NCBI RefSeq assembly: GCF_900187505.1
Contig: NZ_FYDL01000001.1
Coordinates: 310,001-374,000, forward strand
DNA: 64,000 nucleotides
Direction of reading: 5' to 3'
From: Pseudomonas sp. Irchel s3h17
GTDB lineage: Bacteria > Pseudomonadota > Gammaproteobacteria > Pseudomonadales > Pseudomonadaceae
The first letter of the stretch is position 1. The number at the start of each line of letters is the position of its first letter. The translations under genes were made by a program, and so were the position numbers. Of the stretch, positions 1 to 9,211 are shown piece by piece. Under the pieces are notes generated by a model that was given only the letters and a program-made list of their open reading frames with translations, was not told the origin of the DNA and ran no database searches.

Positions 1-1
1 G

Positions 2-817
2 CGCTTTGCTGCCGGCACCATTTCCGAAATGGAACTGGCACAGAATCTCTCCGAGTTCCAGCGCACCCAGGCCTCGATCTCGCAATTCGAGTCCCAGGTG
101 GCACAACAGGAAAACAACCTGGCCGTGCTGCTGGGACGCAACCCCGGCGCCATCATCCGCGGGCGCAGCCTGGCGCAACTGACACTGCCGTCGGTCCCCG
201 CCGGATTGCCTTCTGACTTGCTGCAACGGCGCCCCGACCTGCGTCAGGCGGAGCTCAACCTGATTTCCGCCAACGCCCAGATCGGTGCCGCCAAGGCCCT
301 GTACTACCCGTCCATTTCCCTGACCGGGCTGGTAGGCTCGGCGAGTACTGAACTCTCCAACCTGTTCACCGGCCCGGCCGCCACCTGGAACTATGGGGTC
401 GGAGTGAGCATGCCGATCTTCACCGCTGGCGGGATCGCCGGACAGGTGAAACAGGCCGAAGCGATCCAGCAACAAGCGCTGTTGACCTACCAGCAGTCGA
501 TCCAGTCGGCTTTCAGGGATGTTGAAAACGCGCTGGTCGCGGCGAGCAAGAGCCGTGAGCAGATGCAGTCCCAGGCCAATCAGGTCGAGGCCCTGCGCAC
601 TTACACCAAGTTTGCCCGACTGCGCTATGACAATGGCTACACCAGCTACATCGAAGTGCTGGATGCCGAACGCAGCCTGTTCGACGCCGAGCTGAACTAC
701 ACCCAGACCCGCGGCCTGGTATTCAGCGCCATGGTCGATGTCTACAAGGCGACGGGCGGGGGTTGGGTGACCCAGGCTGATAAGCTGACGGCGAGCGCCA
801 ACGAAAAACCACAATGA
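2..817 (+). CDS. RND efflux outer-membrane factor, NodT/OprM type (5' partial)
   Basis: C-terminal 271 residues of an outer-membrane channel of a tripartite RND efflux pump. The frame is open to the window edge, so the lipoprotein signal and first half are missing. The visible part has the second OEP repeat: a long coiled-coil start, the NodT-family phrase LLQRRPDLRQAE, then YYPSISLTG and SMPIFTAGGIAGQVKQAEA, and late helices ending in YTSYIEVLDAERSLFDAEL. In the family the trimer forms a beta barrel and periplasmic tunnel that docks on a membrane-fusion protein. The MFP and RND pump genes are expected upstream, outside the window. The substrate cannot be told. Confidence 0.93.
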   Translation, partial: RFAAGTISEMELAQNLSEFQRTQASISQFESQVAQQENNLAVLLGRNPGAIIRGRSLAQLTLPSVPAGLPSDLLQRRPDLRQAELNLISANAQIGAAKALYYPSISLTGLVGSASTELSNLFTGPAATWNYGVGVSMPIFTAGGIAGQVKQAEAIQQQALLTYQQSIQSAFRDVENALVAASKSREQMQSQANQVEALRTYTKFARLRYDNGYTSYIEVLDAERSLFDAELNYTQTRGLVFSAMVDVYKATGGGWVTQADKLTASANEKPQ

Positions 818-910
818 ACAGGAGGCCGGCAGCTCGCCGGCTTGACCGATGTATCGGTGCAAGCGCGAGCCTGCCAAAGGCCCTATTCGACAGCAACTGG
901 AGGCTAATGA

Positions 911-1756
911 ATGGCTAAGAAAAAACATGTTCCTGCACAGCCCGAACCGGTGGTAGAACCCATCACCCGGCTCAGCCGCAAGGATTACGAAGCGCAGTTG
1001 AAAACCCTGCACGTCGAACTGGTCAAGTTGCAGCAGTGGGTCGTCGCTACCGGCGCCAAGGTGGTGGTGGTCTTCGAAGGCCGTGACGGCGCCGGCAAGG
1101 GCGGCACCATCAAGGCCTTGACCGAGCGTGTCAGCCCGCGAATCTTTCGCGTAGTGGCATTGCCGGCACCGTCGGAGCGGGAAAAATCCCAGATGTACCT
1201 GCAACGATACATGCCGCACTTCCCAGCGGCCGGTGAGGTCGTGATCTTTGACCGCAGCTGGTACAACCGTGCGGGCGTTGAGCGGGTCATGGGCTTTTGC
1301 ACCGAAGAGCAGGTACAGAACTTCCTCGAACTGACGCCCGGTTTCGAGCGCCTGTTGGTCAACTCCGGTGTCCTGCTGTTGAAGTACTGGCTGGAAGTCA
1401 GCCCGCAAGAGCAGGCCCGACGCCTCACGCAGCGCATCACCGACGGACGCAAGACCTGGAAACTGTCGCCCATGGACATCAAGTCCTATAACCGTTGGGA
1501 CGACTACACCCGCGCCCGTGACGATATGTTCGAGGCCACCGACGTCGAATGGGCGCCCTGGCATGTCGCCCGCTCCGAGAACAAGAAGGCCGTACGGCTG
1601 AACCTGATCACCCACCTGCTGGAACAGATCCCGTACGAGACCGTCAAGCAACCCAAGATCACGTTGCCCAAGCGCAAGGTCGGTGACTACAAGACCATCA
1701 ATTACCCTTTCAAATACATCGCTGAACCCTTCCAGGCCTCAGTGTCGGACGAGTAG
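911..1756 (+). CDS. ppk2: Polyphosphate kinase 2 family protein
   Basis: 281 aa cytoplasmic kinase transferring phosphate between polyphosphate and nucleotides. Walker A GRDGAGKGG lies at about residues 57-65 and the Walker B-type DRSWYNRAG at about 114-122. The lid region with RITDGRKTWKLSPMD follows, all standard for one-domain PPK2 enzymes, and the length fits. The first 20 residues are a Lys/Pro-rich tail. It starts at ATG 911 behind GGAGG-like bases. It stands alone, with no ppx or ppk1 beside it. The motif set is certain; whether the preferred acceptor is NDP or NMP cannot be judged by eye. Confidence 0.95.
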   Translation: MAKKKHVPAQPEPVVEPITRLSRKDYEAQLKTLHVELVKLQQWVVATGAKVVVVFEGRDGAGKGGTIKALTERVSPRIFRVVALPAPSEREKSQMYLQRYMPHFPAAGEVVIFDRSWYNRAGVERVMGFCTEEQVQNFLELTPGFERLLVNSGVLLLKYWLEVSPQEQARRLTQRITDGRKTWKLSPMDIKSYNRWDDYTRARDDMFEATDVEWAPWHVARSENKKAVRLNLITHLLEQIPYETVKQPKITLPKRKVGDYKTINYPFKYIAEPFQASVSDE

Positions 1757-1768
1757 TCCCGACGGGGT

Positions 1769-1898
1769 GCCGCCAGGTCGTTTTCAACCTGGCGGCAGTG
1801 GTTCGAGTGTCAATAATCGCCTGAACCACCCGGCAGTGGCCAAATCCCAGGAAACACTGGGATTTGGCGGCTCATAAATTACTGGATTAATCAGTAAT
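1769..1898. other. Cluster of three perfect inverted repeats
   Basis: Three hairpins lie in a row in the 270-base gap after ppk2. The first has a 10-bp stem (1769-1778 with 1787-1796). The second has an 11-bp stem (1840-1850 with 1857-1867, 6-base loop). The third has a 7-bp AT-rich stem (1878-1884 with 1892-1898). None is followed by a clear T run, so they are not textbook intrinsic terminators. They may end ppk2 transcription or protect its 3' end. No gene is seen here. Confidence 0.6.
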
Positions 1899-1987
1899 CC
1901 TACCTACGCTCTTTCCGGGGGGAGATGCATTTAACGGCGACCGGGGGTTCGTCCCAGAGTACCAACACTCAAGCATGGGAACTCGTC

Positions 1988-3367
1988 ATGAACCGTACAT
2001 GACAACCCACGGCCCTGGCCGCGGCGATATTGATGTCCACGCTAGCCCTCCCCTTCACTCTCCATGCCGCCGATAACCCGCCACCCAACATTGTCGTGAT
2101 CATGGGCGACGATATCGGCTGGTCGAACATCGGCGTCTACAACCAGGGCATGATGGCCGGCCGAACGCCCAACCTCGATACCCTCGCGGCCGAAGGCATG
2201 CGTTTCACCGACTACTACGCCGAAGCCAGTTGCACCGCCGGGCGCGCCAACTTCATCACCGGCGAACTGCCGATCCGTACCGGCATGACCACGGTCGGCC
2301 AGGCCGGCTCGCCCATCGGCATTCCCGCCGAAGCCGTCACCATCGCCACCGCGTTCAAGGCCATGGGCTATGCCACCGGCCAGCTCGGCAAGAACCACCT
2401 GGGCGACCTCAACGAGTTCCTGCCCACGGTGCATGGCTTCGATGAGTTCTTTGGCTACCTCTATCACCTGGACGCCATGGAAGACCCGGCGCACCCCAAC
2501 TATCCGCAGGCACTCCTGGCCACCGTCGGCCCCCGCAACATGGTCCACAGTTGGGCGAGCAATACGGATGACCCGACGGTGATGCCACGCTGGGGCAAGG
2601 TCGGCAAACAGAAGATCGAAGACGCCGGAACGCTCTACCCGCAACGAATGAAAACCGTCGACGAAGAGATCCGTGACAAGGCGTTCAGCTTCATCGACAA
2701 ATCCAGGCAGGACAACAAACCGTTTTTCCTGTGGCTCAACCCGACCCGCATGCACATCGTCACCCACCTGTCCGACAAGTACCAAGGCATGCGCAATGCA
2801 GACAATGGCTGGTCGGAACAGGAAGCCGGCATGGCGCAGCTGGATGACATCGTCGGCGACGTCATGGCCAAATTGAAGAAAGATGGCATGGACGACAACA
2901 CCATCGTGGTCTTCACTACGGACAATGGTGCGGAAAATTTCACGTGGCCAGATGGCGGTCAGACACCGATGCTCACCGGCAAAGGTCCGTCCAGTCGCCA
3001 TGAGATTTTCTATTTTGGGGAGAGTTCGCTCGGAGCGGTACGCATCGATGACTACAAATACCGCTTCATTGACCAGCCTGGCGGCTGGTTGGGGGCCAAG
3101 CTGACCGTCGACGTGCCGATCCTGACCAACCTGCGGCTGGATCCGTTTGAACGTGCCGGCTGGCCGGAAAACCAGGCTGCCAACGGTTCGCAGCAATACT
3201 TCGACTGGTTCAAGTTCCAGTTCTGGCGCTTTGTATTTGTGCAACAGCAGGTCGCCAAACTGGCTGAAACAGCGGTAGAGTTCCCGCCCATGCAGAAAGG
3301 CGCGAGCTTCAACCTGGATTCGGTCAAGGCCAAGATCGAGGCGGCAAGGGCTGCGATGGCCAAGTAG
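1988..3367 (+). pseudogene. Arylsulfatase, damaged (in-frame stop in leader, internal deletion)
   Basis: Type I sulfatase-like protein, exported in its family. ATG 1988 opens a signal-peptide frame, but codon 5 is TGA (2000-2002). The frame then stays open to 3367, and translation could restart at TTG 2030 or ATG 2033 with a shortened leader (LALPFTLHAADN). The formylglycine motif CTAGR is present, as are N-terminal metal ligands (MGDDIGWSN) and TTDNGAEN. After WPDGGQTP the protein jumps straight to MLTGKGPSSRHEIFYF. Relatives, as I remember them, have about 80-90 residues between these points, so an in-frame deletion is likely. The 3' end (RIDDYKYRFIDQPGGW) is intact. Probably inactive. Confidence 0.75.
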
Positions 3368-3376
3368 ATGAACGAA

Positions 3377-3404
3377 TGACGGTGGGCAGGATTGCCCGCC
3401 GTCA
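3377..3404 (+). terminator. Strong hairpin after the sulfatase gene
   Basis: A 12-bp stem with one G-T wobble (3377-3388 with 3393-3404) and a 4-base loop, 9 bases after the sulfatase stop. The following bases are A-rich rather than T-rich, so it may act mainly for transcription from the opposite strand or as a 3' stabiliser. Confidence 0.55.
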
Positions 3405-3438
3405 TTGACTCAAAAAATAATAAATAAAGGGTGCTTTC

Positions 3439-4716
3439 ATGCGGTCCAGACTCCCCGGCAAGTACGCATTGAGCCTGACACTGCTGTCGGTGTACTACGC
3501 GCAGCAAGCGAGTGCCGGCGGTCTCATGCTCTACGAAATCGGCACCGACAATGCCGGCCTGGCCAATGCCGGCGCCGCGGCTCGTGCGCAGGGCCCCTCC
3601 ACCATCGCCAGCAACCCGGCGGGCATGAGCTACCTCAAGGGAACCCAGATCACCGGTGGCCTGCAAGTGCTCTACGGCGACCTGACCTTCGACCGCGACA
3701 ACGCTAGCAGCGTGTCCGGCAGCGGCAGTGGCAATGGCCTGGACCCGATCCCCGGTGGCAGTTTCTTCATCAGCCATGAACTGGACGACTACTGGAGCGT
3801 CGGCTTTGGTACCTACGGTGACTTCGGGCTGGCGTACGATTATGACAACGACTGGTCCGGACGCTACTTTGTGCAGAACGCCAGCATCGCCGGTTTGTCG
3901 CTGGTGCCCAGCGTGGCGTATCGCTTCAACGACCAGTGGTCGGTCGGCGTCGGCGTGAAAGCCATGTACGGCATGCTGCAAGCCCAGACTGCGATTGACC
4001 GCTCGCCCTTTGGCTTCACCGACCGCGGCGACGGCCAGCTCAAATACGAGGACACCGTTTGGGGCTACGGCGCCAATGTGGGGGTGATCTATGCCCCCGG
4101 GGCCGGCACGCGCATTGGCCTGGCCTACACCAGCCAGGTCGACCTGGATTTCGAAGACCGGCTCAACGTCAAGGGCAACGGCCCGGCGCTGGAGCGCCTC
4201 AATGGCCTGAAAACCGACCTGTCGACGCAAGTCCCCCAGACCCTCACCCTCAGCCTGTACCAGCCACTCGACCAGCAATGGGCGTTGCTGGCCTCGGTCA
4301 ACTGGCAGGACTGGTCGGAGTTCGGCGAAATCGAGGTGCAGGTCGACACCTCGATCGCTGGTGCCCAATCGACTACGATCGATACCCAGTACAAGGACAC
4401 CTGGCAACTCGCACTGGGTGCGCAGTACCAGGCCACGACGCAACTGTTGTGGAACGTCGGGCTGGCCTATGATTCCAGCGCCGTCTCCGACAGCGACCGG
4501 ACAGTGACCATACCCATGGCCGAATCCTGGCGCATTGCCACTGGCGCGACCTATGCTCTGGACAAGGACACCGACGTGAATGTCAGCTGGGCCATGATCT
4601 GGTTGGGCGACATGACGGTGGACCAGAGCAAATCCATTTCAGGCAATCGACTATCGGGACAATTCGACAACGCCTGGATTCAAGCCGTGACTGGCAATAT
4701 GACGTGGCGCTTCTGA
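3439..4716 (+). CDS. FadL/TodX-type outer-membrane transport protein
   Basis: 425 aa beta-barrel porin for hydrophobic substrates such as long-chain fatty acids. A signal peptide precedes GGLMLYEIGTDNAGLANAG, the OMPP1/FadL hatch region, followed by the family phrase STIASNPAGMSYL. Alternating amphipathic strands run to the C-terminus, which ends in aromatic WRF as outer-membrane barrels do. ATG 3439 has AAAGGG upstream. It lies 70 bases after the damaged sulfatase and shortly before a lipoprotein gene. The three may have been one unit handling a hydrophobic sulfate ester, which is inference only. Confidence 0.9.
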   Translation: MRSRLPGKYALSLTLLSVYYAQQASAGGLMLYEIGTDNAGLANAGAAARAQGPSTIASNPAGMSYLKGTQITGGLQVLYGDLTFDRDNASSVSGSGSGNGLDPIPGGSFFISHELDDYWSVGFGTYGDFGLAYDYDNDWSGRYFVQNASIAGLSLVPSVAYRFNDQWSVGVGVKAMYGMLQAQTAIDRSPFGFTDRGDGQLKYEDTVWGYGANVGVIYAPGAGTRIGLAYTSQVDLDFEDRLNVKGNGPALERLNGLKTDLSTQVPQTLTLSLYQPLDQQWALLASVNWQDWSEFGEIEVQVDTSIAGAQSTTIDTQYKDTWQLALGAQYQATTQLLWNVGLAYDSSAVSDSDRTVTIPMAESWRIATGATYALDKDTDVNVSWAMIWLGDMTVDQSKSISGNRLSGQFDNAWIQAVTGNMTWRF

Positions 4717-4763
4717 CGCCCTGAAACCCGAGCAGACCTTTTCAATCCATGGAGTCAAACCCT

Positions 4764-5438
4764 ATGAGCCTGTCGCGTAAACTGATCTTTGGCGCCGCAT
4801 TGGCCAGCCTGCTGTTGGGTGGTTGTACCTCGAAAGTCACCGAGCGGGAGCAGTACTCCGGTTTCATGTACAACTACAACAACCTGGAAGAAGTCACCAC
4901 CACCAGCGGCGAGAAAGCGATGCGCTGGATCAGCCCGTCATGGAACCCCAACGCCTACGACACCGTGGCCTTCAACAAACTGGAACTGTACCCGGCGCCC
5001 AAGCCTGATGAGCGGGTGAACCGCCAGACCCTGGACGAACTGCAGCGCTACATGAGCACCGGTGCGAAAAACGTGCTCGGGCAGAAGTACCGTATCGTCT
5101 CCACCCCGCAAGCCGCACCGGCCGGCTCAAGGCTCCTGGTAATGCGCGCGGCGATCACCGGGGTCAGTGCGTCCAACGAAGGCATGAAATGGTATGAAGT
5201 GGTGCCCATCGCCGCCGTCGTCGGCGGGGTCTCCGCCGTTACCGGCCACCGCGACCAGGACACCGAACTGTTCGTCGAGGCCGAACTGATCGATGCGAGA
5301 AGCCAACAGACCGTGGTCAAGGTGGTACGCAAACTCTTCGGCGAAACCCTGGAAAACTCCAGCCAGCCGATCACCACCAAAGATTTCAAGGCGGCGATCG
5401 CCAAGCTGAACGCCGACATGCAGTCGTTCCTTCGTTAA
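4764..5438 (+). CDS. DUF3313 lipoprotein
   Basis: 224 aa predicted lipoprotein. The signal peptide has lipobox LLGGC near residue 20, then a DUF3313-type body (YSGFMYNYNNL, RWISPSWNPNAYDTVAFNKLELYP). A short glycine-rich hydrophobic stretch (VVPIAAVVGGVSAVTG) sits in the middle. ATG 4764 is chosen over ATG 4749 because GGAG lies 9 bases before it and it gives a proper signal peptide. The function of DUF3313 is unknown; the body is probably periplasmic and membrane-anchored. Confidence 0.88.
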   Translation: MSLSRKLIFGAALASLLLGGCTSKVTEREQYSGFMYNYNNLEEVTTTSGEKAMRWISPSWNPNAYDTVAFNKLELYPAPKPDERVNRQTLDELQRYMSTGAKNVLGQKYRIVSTPQAAPAGSRLLVMRAAITGVSASNEGMKWYEVVPIAAVVGGVSAVTGHRDQDTELFVEAELIDARSQQTVVKVVRKLFGETLENSSQPITTKDFKAAIAKLNADMQSFLR

Positions 5439-5560
5439 CCACCTGCCATCACCCGTGCCGCTTCCGGGCGGCGCGGTCCTCACCTGGGTTCGCCCCGTCC
5501 TGTCGTCCAGGCGTCTGATGACCACCCCTGGCCTGAAGACAGCCGCACAGGAGGTACTGC

Positions 5561-6322
5561 GTGAATCATCTACTGGTCGCCTTCATCGTTTTCCTCTGCC
5601 TGTTCGGCAGCGCGTTGCTGGGCGCCTATGTGCGCGCACGCCTGCCCTCCCACCACCTGAGCGAAGACTCCATCAGTGTCGTCAAGCTGGCCACCGGCCT
5701 GATCGCGACCATGTCGGCCCTGGTGCTGGGACTGCTGGTCTCCACCGCCAAAGGCACCTTCGACACCGCTAACAACGAACTGGTCAGTACCGCGGCCAAG
5801 GTGGTCGAATTCGACCGGTTGCTGTCACGCTACGGCACGCAAACCGACCCCATCCGCCAGCAGGTCAAACAGCGCTACGCCGAAGTCGTGGCGCTGCTCG
5901 CCTCGCGCAATGCCACACTGCTGGAACAACTCGACAGCCCCCAGACCATCCGCCACTCCGAAGCGCTGCAACGCGAAATCGAAGCCCTGGCACCGGCCAA
6001 TGACGACCAGCGAGCCCTCAAGGCCCAGGCCCTGGCACTGATCGACGAGGTGTTTGCTACCCGCTGGCTGGTGCTGCTTCAGGCCCATGCCTCGATCCCG
6101 CTGACGATGCTGGTGATCCTGGTGGCCTGGCTGTCCATCATCTTCGGCTCGTTCGGCCTGTTTGCGCCACGCAACGGCACCGTCCTGGCGGTGTTGATGA
6201 TGTGCGCGCTCTCAGCCTCGGCCTCGATCCTGCTGGTCGAAGAACTCGACCGCCCGCTCGATGGCCTGATCAGCCTGTCGCTGTCACCGATGCGTGAGTC
6301 GCTGAGCCGACTGGGACAGTGA
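5561..6322 (+). CDS. DUF4239-like integral membrane protein
   Basis: 253 aa with N-terminal transmembrane helices (residues about 1-22 and 45-65) and two more near residues 175-230. Between them is a soluble, helical domain rich in Glu, Gln and Arg. This two-plus-two layout and the phrase LGLLVSTAKGTFD match the bestrophin-like DUF4239 family. GTG 5561 has an excellent AGGAGG 9 bases upstream. The biochemical role is unknown. Confidence 0.75.
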   Translation: MNHLLVAFIVFLCLFGSALLGAYVRARLPSHHLSEDSISVVKLATGLIATMSALVLGLLVSTAKGTFDTANNELVSTAAKVVEFDRLLSRYGTQTDPIRQQVKQRYAEVVALLASRNATLLEQLDSPQTIRHSEALQREIEALAPANDDQRALKAQALALIDEVFATRWLVLLQAHASIPLTMLVILVAWLSIIFGSFGLFAPRNGTVLAVLMMCALSASASILLVEELDRPLDGLISLSLSPMRESLSRLGQ

Positions 6323-6367
6323 GCAGCACCAACGGGTACAGAGCGGGCACTGTCACCACCCGATGGA

Positions 6368-6796
6368 TCAGTTGGATTTTTCCCCCTTCGAGGCATTGAG
6401 CGCGACGGCAGCGCCAATCAGCGCCTTGAAAGCGCGCTCATCAACCCGGTCGCCCTCATGCAGATCAATGGCACGCCGGGTATTGCCTTCGAGGCTGGCG
6501 TTGAACAGCCCCGCTGGATCCTCCAGTGCGGCGCCCTTGGCGAAAGTCAGCTTCACCACCTGCTTGTAGGTCTCGCCGGTGCAGAGAATGCCAGCATGGG
6601 ACCACACTGGAACGCCCCGCCACTTCCACTCTTCAACCACCTCGGGGGCCGCCTGCCTGATCAGCGCCCGGACCCTGGCCAGCGTCTCGCCCCGCCAGTC
6701 GCCGAGTTCCCTGATTCGCCCGTCTATCCGCTCAGAGGCAGAGCCTGCCTCTTGCTCTTCGCTGACCTCGTCCTGCACCGTTTTCATGGTCGTCAC
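6368..6796 (-). CDS. DUF1801 family protein
   Basis: 142 aa soluble protein. The central part (RALIRQAAPEVVEEWKWRG, then VWSHAGILCTGETYKQVVKLTF) is typical of DUF1801 (YdhG-like fold). A second in-frame ATG at codon 4 is an equally possible start. It faces the DUF4239 gene and ends 45 bases from it. The molecular function of the family is not established. Confidence 0.85.
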   Translation of the reverse strand: MTTMKTVQDEVSEEQEAGSASERIDGRIRELGDWRGETLARVRALIRQAAPEVVEEWKWRGVPVWSHAGILCTGETYKQVVKLTFAKGAALEDPAGLFNASLEGNTRRAIDLHEGDRVDERAFKALIGAAVALNASKGEKSN

Positions 6797-7008
6797 CGCC
6801 CCCTTTGATGATGGTTGTCACCCACTTCAGGGTAGAGGCTGCTCGTGCCCCACTGGAGTCTTACTGACTGACGGCCGCCCCACGGGGCATCAACCAACCT
6901 GGCGCCCACAAGAAAACGAACCCTGCCCAGGGGCAGCGGTCAGAAAAGTGATGGTATCGAGAAGTGACAGCGCTACAGACTCCCGCAGTCCACAACGGAG
7001 GTTTCGTC

Positions 7009-7344
7009 ATGAGTGCCCTGACAATTGAAGGTTGGTGCAAAGCCGGCGACGACCAGAAGTCTGTCCCGGTGGGGGAAATCCATTTCTACGTCGATGGCCC
7101 CCTCCATGTACGCCTGGAACAAGCCGAAGAACGCCTGCAGGAAACCCATGAGCCGGAAGCCATGGTCGATGTCGACATGGACACCATGGACCTGGTCATC
7201 CCCGAAGGCTACGGCCCCTTGACCGACTGCCAGATGCGCGTCTACCTGCACCGCGAGCGCGGTCAGTTCCATCTGGTCGGCCACCGGGCCAGCGATGGCA
7301 GCCTGATTTACAGCAACGCGGTACTGATTGATCAGTTGCTTTAA
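7009..7344 (+). CDS. Conserved small acidic protein, unknown
   Basis: 111 aa soluble, acidic protein without signal peptide or membrane helix. ATG 7009 is preceded by CGGAGG. It has a repeated acidic Asp/Met stretch (MVDVDMDTMDLVIPEGYGPL) and a beta-strand pattern. I recognise it only as the kind of hypothetical protein found in fluorescent pseudomonads and can assign no function. The downstream reductase starts 48 bases on in the same direction, so the two may be co-transcribed. Confidence 0.7.
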   Translation: MSALTIEGWCKAGDDQKSVPVGEIHFYVDGPLHVRLEQAEERLQETHEPEAMVDVDMDTMDLVIPEGYGPLTDCQMRVYLHRERGQFHLVGHRASDGSLIYSNAVLIDQLL

Positions 7345-7392
7345 CGACCACGCCTGGGGGGCGTCAGCACCAGGACGAACCGGGAGAAACGT

Positions 7393-8010
7393 ATGCGCAA
7401 GCTCGCCGTTGCCGCTTTCACAAGCCTGGATAACGTTATTCAAGCGCCCGGCGGGCCTGAAGAAGATACCGGCGGCGGATTCCGCTGGGGTGGCTGGATA
7501 GTGCCCTACGCCGACAACGCCATCGGCCAGGCGATACAGGAACTGTTCTCGCAGCCGTTCGAATTGCTGCTGGGGCGCCACACCTACGACATATTCGCCG
7601 CGTACTGGCCGCACGTACAGGCTCACTCAAACAGCCGGACCATCGCCGACCTGTTCAACAGCGTACCCAAGCACGTGGCCACGCATCGCAGCGATACGCT
7701 GACTTGGCAGAACAGTCATGCGCTGGAGGGAAACCTTGTCGACGCGATACGCGCGCTCAAGCACCAGGACGGTGCCGATCTATTGACGCAGGGCAGTGGC
7801 GATCTGGTGCGCCAACTGCTTGCAGCCGGGTTGGTGGATGAACTTCGGCTGATGATTTATCCCATCGTACTTGGGCGCGGCAAGCGCCTGTTCGGCGACA
7901 ACGCACTACCGTCAGCCTTCACCTTGGCCCACGCTACTTTCACGCCGGGCGGTGTGCTGATCACCCGCTACGTGCGCAGCGGCGAAGTGCGCACGGGAAC
8001 GTTCGAATAA
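7393..8010 (+). CDS. Dihydrofolate reductase family protein (RibD C-terminal type)
   Basis: 205 aa NADPH-dependent reductase-like protein. It begins MRKLAVAAFTSLDNVIQAPGGPEED, has LLLGRHTYDIFAAYWP, and ends with the cofactor-binding part LTQGSGDLVRQLLAAGLVDELRLMIYPIVLGRGKRLF. All are typical of the RibD_C/DHFR-like family that is usually annotated near DUF1801-type proteins. It is not the housekeeping folA. The substrate is unknown. Confidence 0.9.
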   Translation: MRKLAVAAFTSLDNVIQAPGGPEEDTGGGFRWGGWIVPYADNAIGQAIQELFSQPFELLLGRHTYDIFAAYWPHVQAHSNSRTIADLFNSVPKHVATHRSDTLTWQNSHALEGNLVDAIRALKHQDGADLLTQGSGDLVRQLLAAGLVDELRLMIYPIVLGRGKRLFGDNALPSAFTLAHATFTPGGVLITRYVRSGEVRTGTFE

Positions 8011-8200
8011 GTGGGACAGGCCATGGCGTCCCGGTCGCCAACCGAACCTCGAAGCCTGCCGATACCTGGGCCAGGAAGATCGCCATCAATCAGCGCCACC
8101 GCGGGTCTGGTGCATGCCCACTTAACGGAATCGGCGGATAATGCTCCTTGGGCATTGGATCATGGACGAGGTGCCCACCACCTGTAGTGGGAGACTTGCC

Positions 8201-8416
8201 ATGAAACGTACAACCCTGATCGTCGCTGGCCTGATGACATTCGGCTCGGCAGCTGCATTTGCCGAAGGAGGTGCCGAACGGATGAGGTACTACTACGCCA
8301 ACTTCCCGGTCGGCCAACAAGAGGCACAGAGCAAGGCCAACGCGAGCAACAACGGTGAAATCTGGGTACCGGATGATCAAACCGCACAAGTCACTGAGTC
8401 CTACAGACCGAAATGA
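8201..8416 (+). CDS. Small exported protein
   Basis: 71 aa. A signal peptide of about 21 residues (KRTTLIVAGLMTFGSAAAFA) is cleaved after AFA, leaving a 50-residue hydrophilic peptide rich in Tyr, Asn and Gln. ATG 8201 follows GGGAG with good spacing. It is probably a conserved periplasmic peptide; no known domain was seen. Confidence 0.75.
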   Translation: MKRTTLIVAGLMTFGSAAAFAEGGAERMRYYYANFPVGQQEAQSKANASNNGEIWVPDDQTAQVTESYRPK

Positions 8417-8727
8417 CCGATAGACTGCCGACAGCTGTGTGACAGAGTCGCAGATGCCCCCTCCTCGATCCAGGCGTCCGCCCCTATGCCGGATTGAATC
8501 GCCCACAGGCTCATGGGTCTATCTGAACGACTGCTTCTGGCTGTTTGTTTCAAAAGCTGTCCTTCGCGAAAGGCGGCACTCGGCGGTGGATTCAACCGGA
8601 GGCTTCCAGGAACCCAGGGGCGATTCACCGCCTATTTCCAACCTTATGCACTCAATGCGCACCAAAGGGAGCTGGCCCAATTTTCTAAGCTGATATCATT
8701 CAAGAACCTACAAATCGAGTAGCCCAT
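8417..8727. other. Non-coding stretch
   Basis: About 310 bases in which no supported gene was found. Short open frames exist on both strands, but without a ribosome site or protein-like composition. The motif GACTGCTTCTGGCTG near 8528, common between genes in pseudomonads, is present. Confidence 0.5.
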
Positions 8728-8889
8728 ATGAATCGTCAAAAAAAAATAAAGCAGTTACTAAAGGCTCACGCCAAAAAGGCGAGTGCCAAATTGGCACCGC
8801 AAAGCAAGTCGAAATACATTTGTAAAGCTGACCGATTGAAGCTAGCGGCTGAGTCCAGTCACGACTCAATCATTTCTTCCGAGAGCTGA
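8728..8889 (+). CDS. DUF2986 family small basic protein
   Basis: 53 aa, very Lys-rich. It begins MNRQKKIKQLLKAHAKKA and continues with AKLAPQSKSKYICKADRLKL, which is the conserved DUF2986 pattern known from Pseudomonas and Vibrio. The upstream bases are AT-rich and the ribosome site is weak. The gene is AT-richer than its neighbours, as is common for this family. Function unknown; the charge suggests nucleic-acid or ribosome contact. Confidence 0.85.
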   Translation: MNRQKKIKQLLKAHAKKASAKLAPQSKSKYICKADRLKLAAESSHDSIISSES

Positions 8890-9006
8890 TCTCTGCCGCT
8901 TAAGCACCCGCGGAATTTACCCAATTGATTGGGCTATTCATTCCGATGGCACGTACCGCGGCATGGGTGACGGCAGCTGTCGGCCAGATAGTGGACACTC
9001 GGAAAC

Positions 9007-9189
9007 TCAACCATGCACCCAGTAGGCCCCTGACGGAACCCGATATCGCAGCGCCTTGCAGCGGCCGGGTGCGGGCTGATGCCCCGGCGGGCGATCAGGA
9101 AACCAGATTCGGCATTTACCCGGAGGCGGCAAATGACCGCGGGGAATCTCAACCTCATCGTACGCGGGCTCTGGCTCGACGGAAGTCAT
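9007..9189 (-). CDS. Small Pro-rich conserved protein
   Basis: 60 aa starting at ATG 9189, with AAGGAG 8 bases upstream. The body IPRGHLPPPGKCRIWFPDRP, followed by a second Pro/Cys repeat and RVPSGAYWVHG, is a pattern I know from short exported or lipoprotein-like proteins of pseudomonads and rhizobia. Here the usual signal peptide is absent, so it may be a shortened family member. It begins 22 bases after the TPR gene stop, so the two form one unit. Function unknown. Confidence 0.65.
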   Translation of the reverse strand: MTSVEPEPAYDEVEIPRGHLPPPGKCRIWFPDRPPGHQPAPGRCKALRYRVPSGAYWVHG

Positions 9190-9211
9190 TGGCAATTCTC
9201 CTTCGGGCCTC

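Noticed and set aside
2042..3244. 400-codon open frame on the minus strand across the sulfatase gene
   Set aside because: It mirrors the true gene in high-GC DNA; its product is His/Val-rich with no domain, while the plus strand carries clear sulfatase motifs.
3052..4443. 463-codon minus-strand frame across the FadL-like gene
   Set aside because: No family resemblance and no ribosome site; the plus strand encodes a complete FadL-type barrel.
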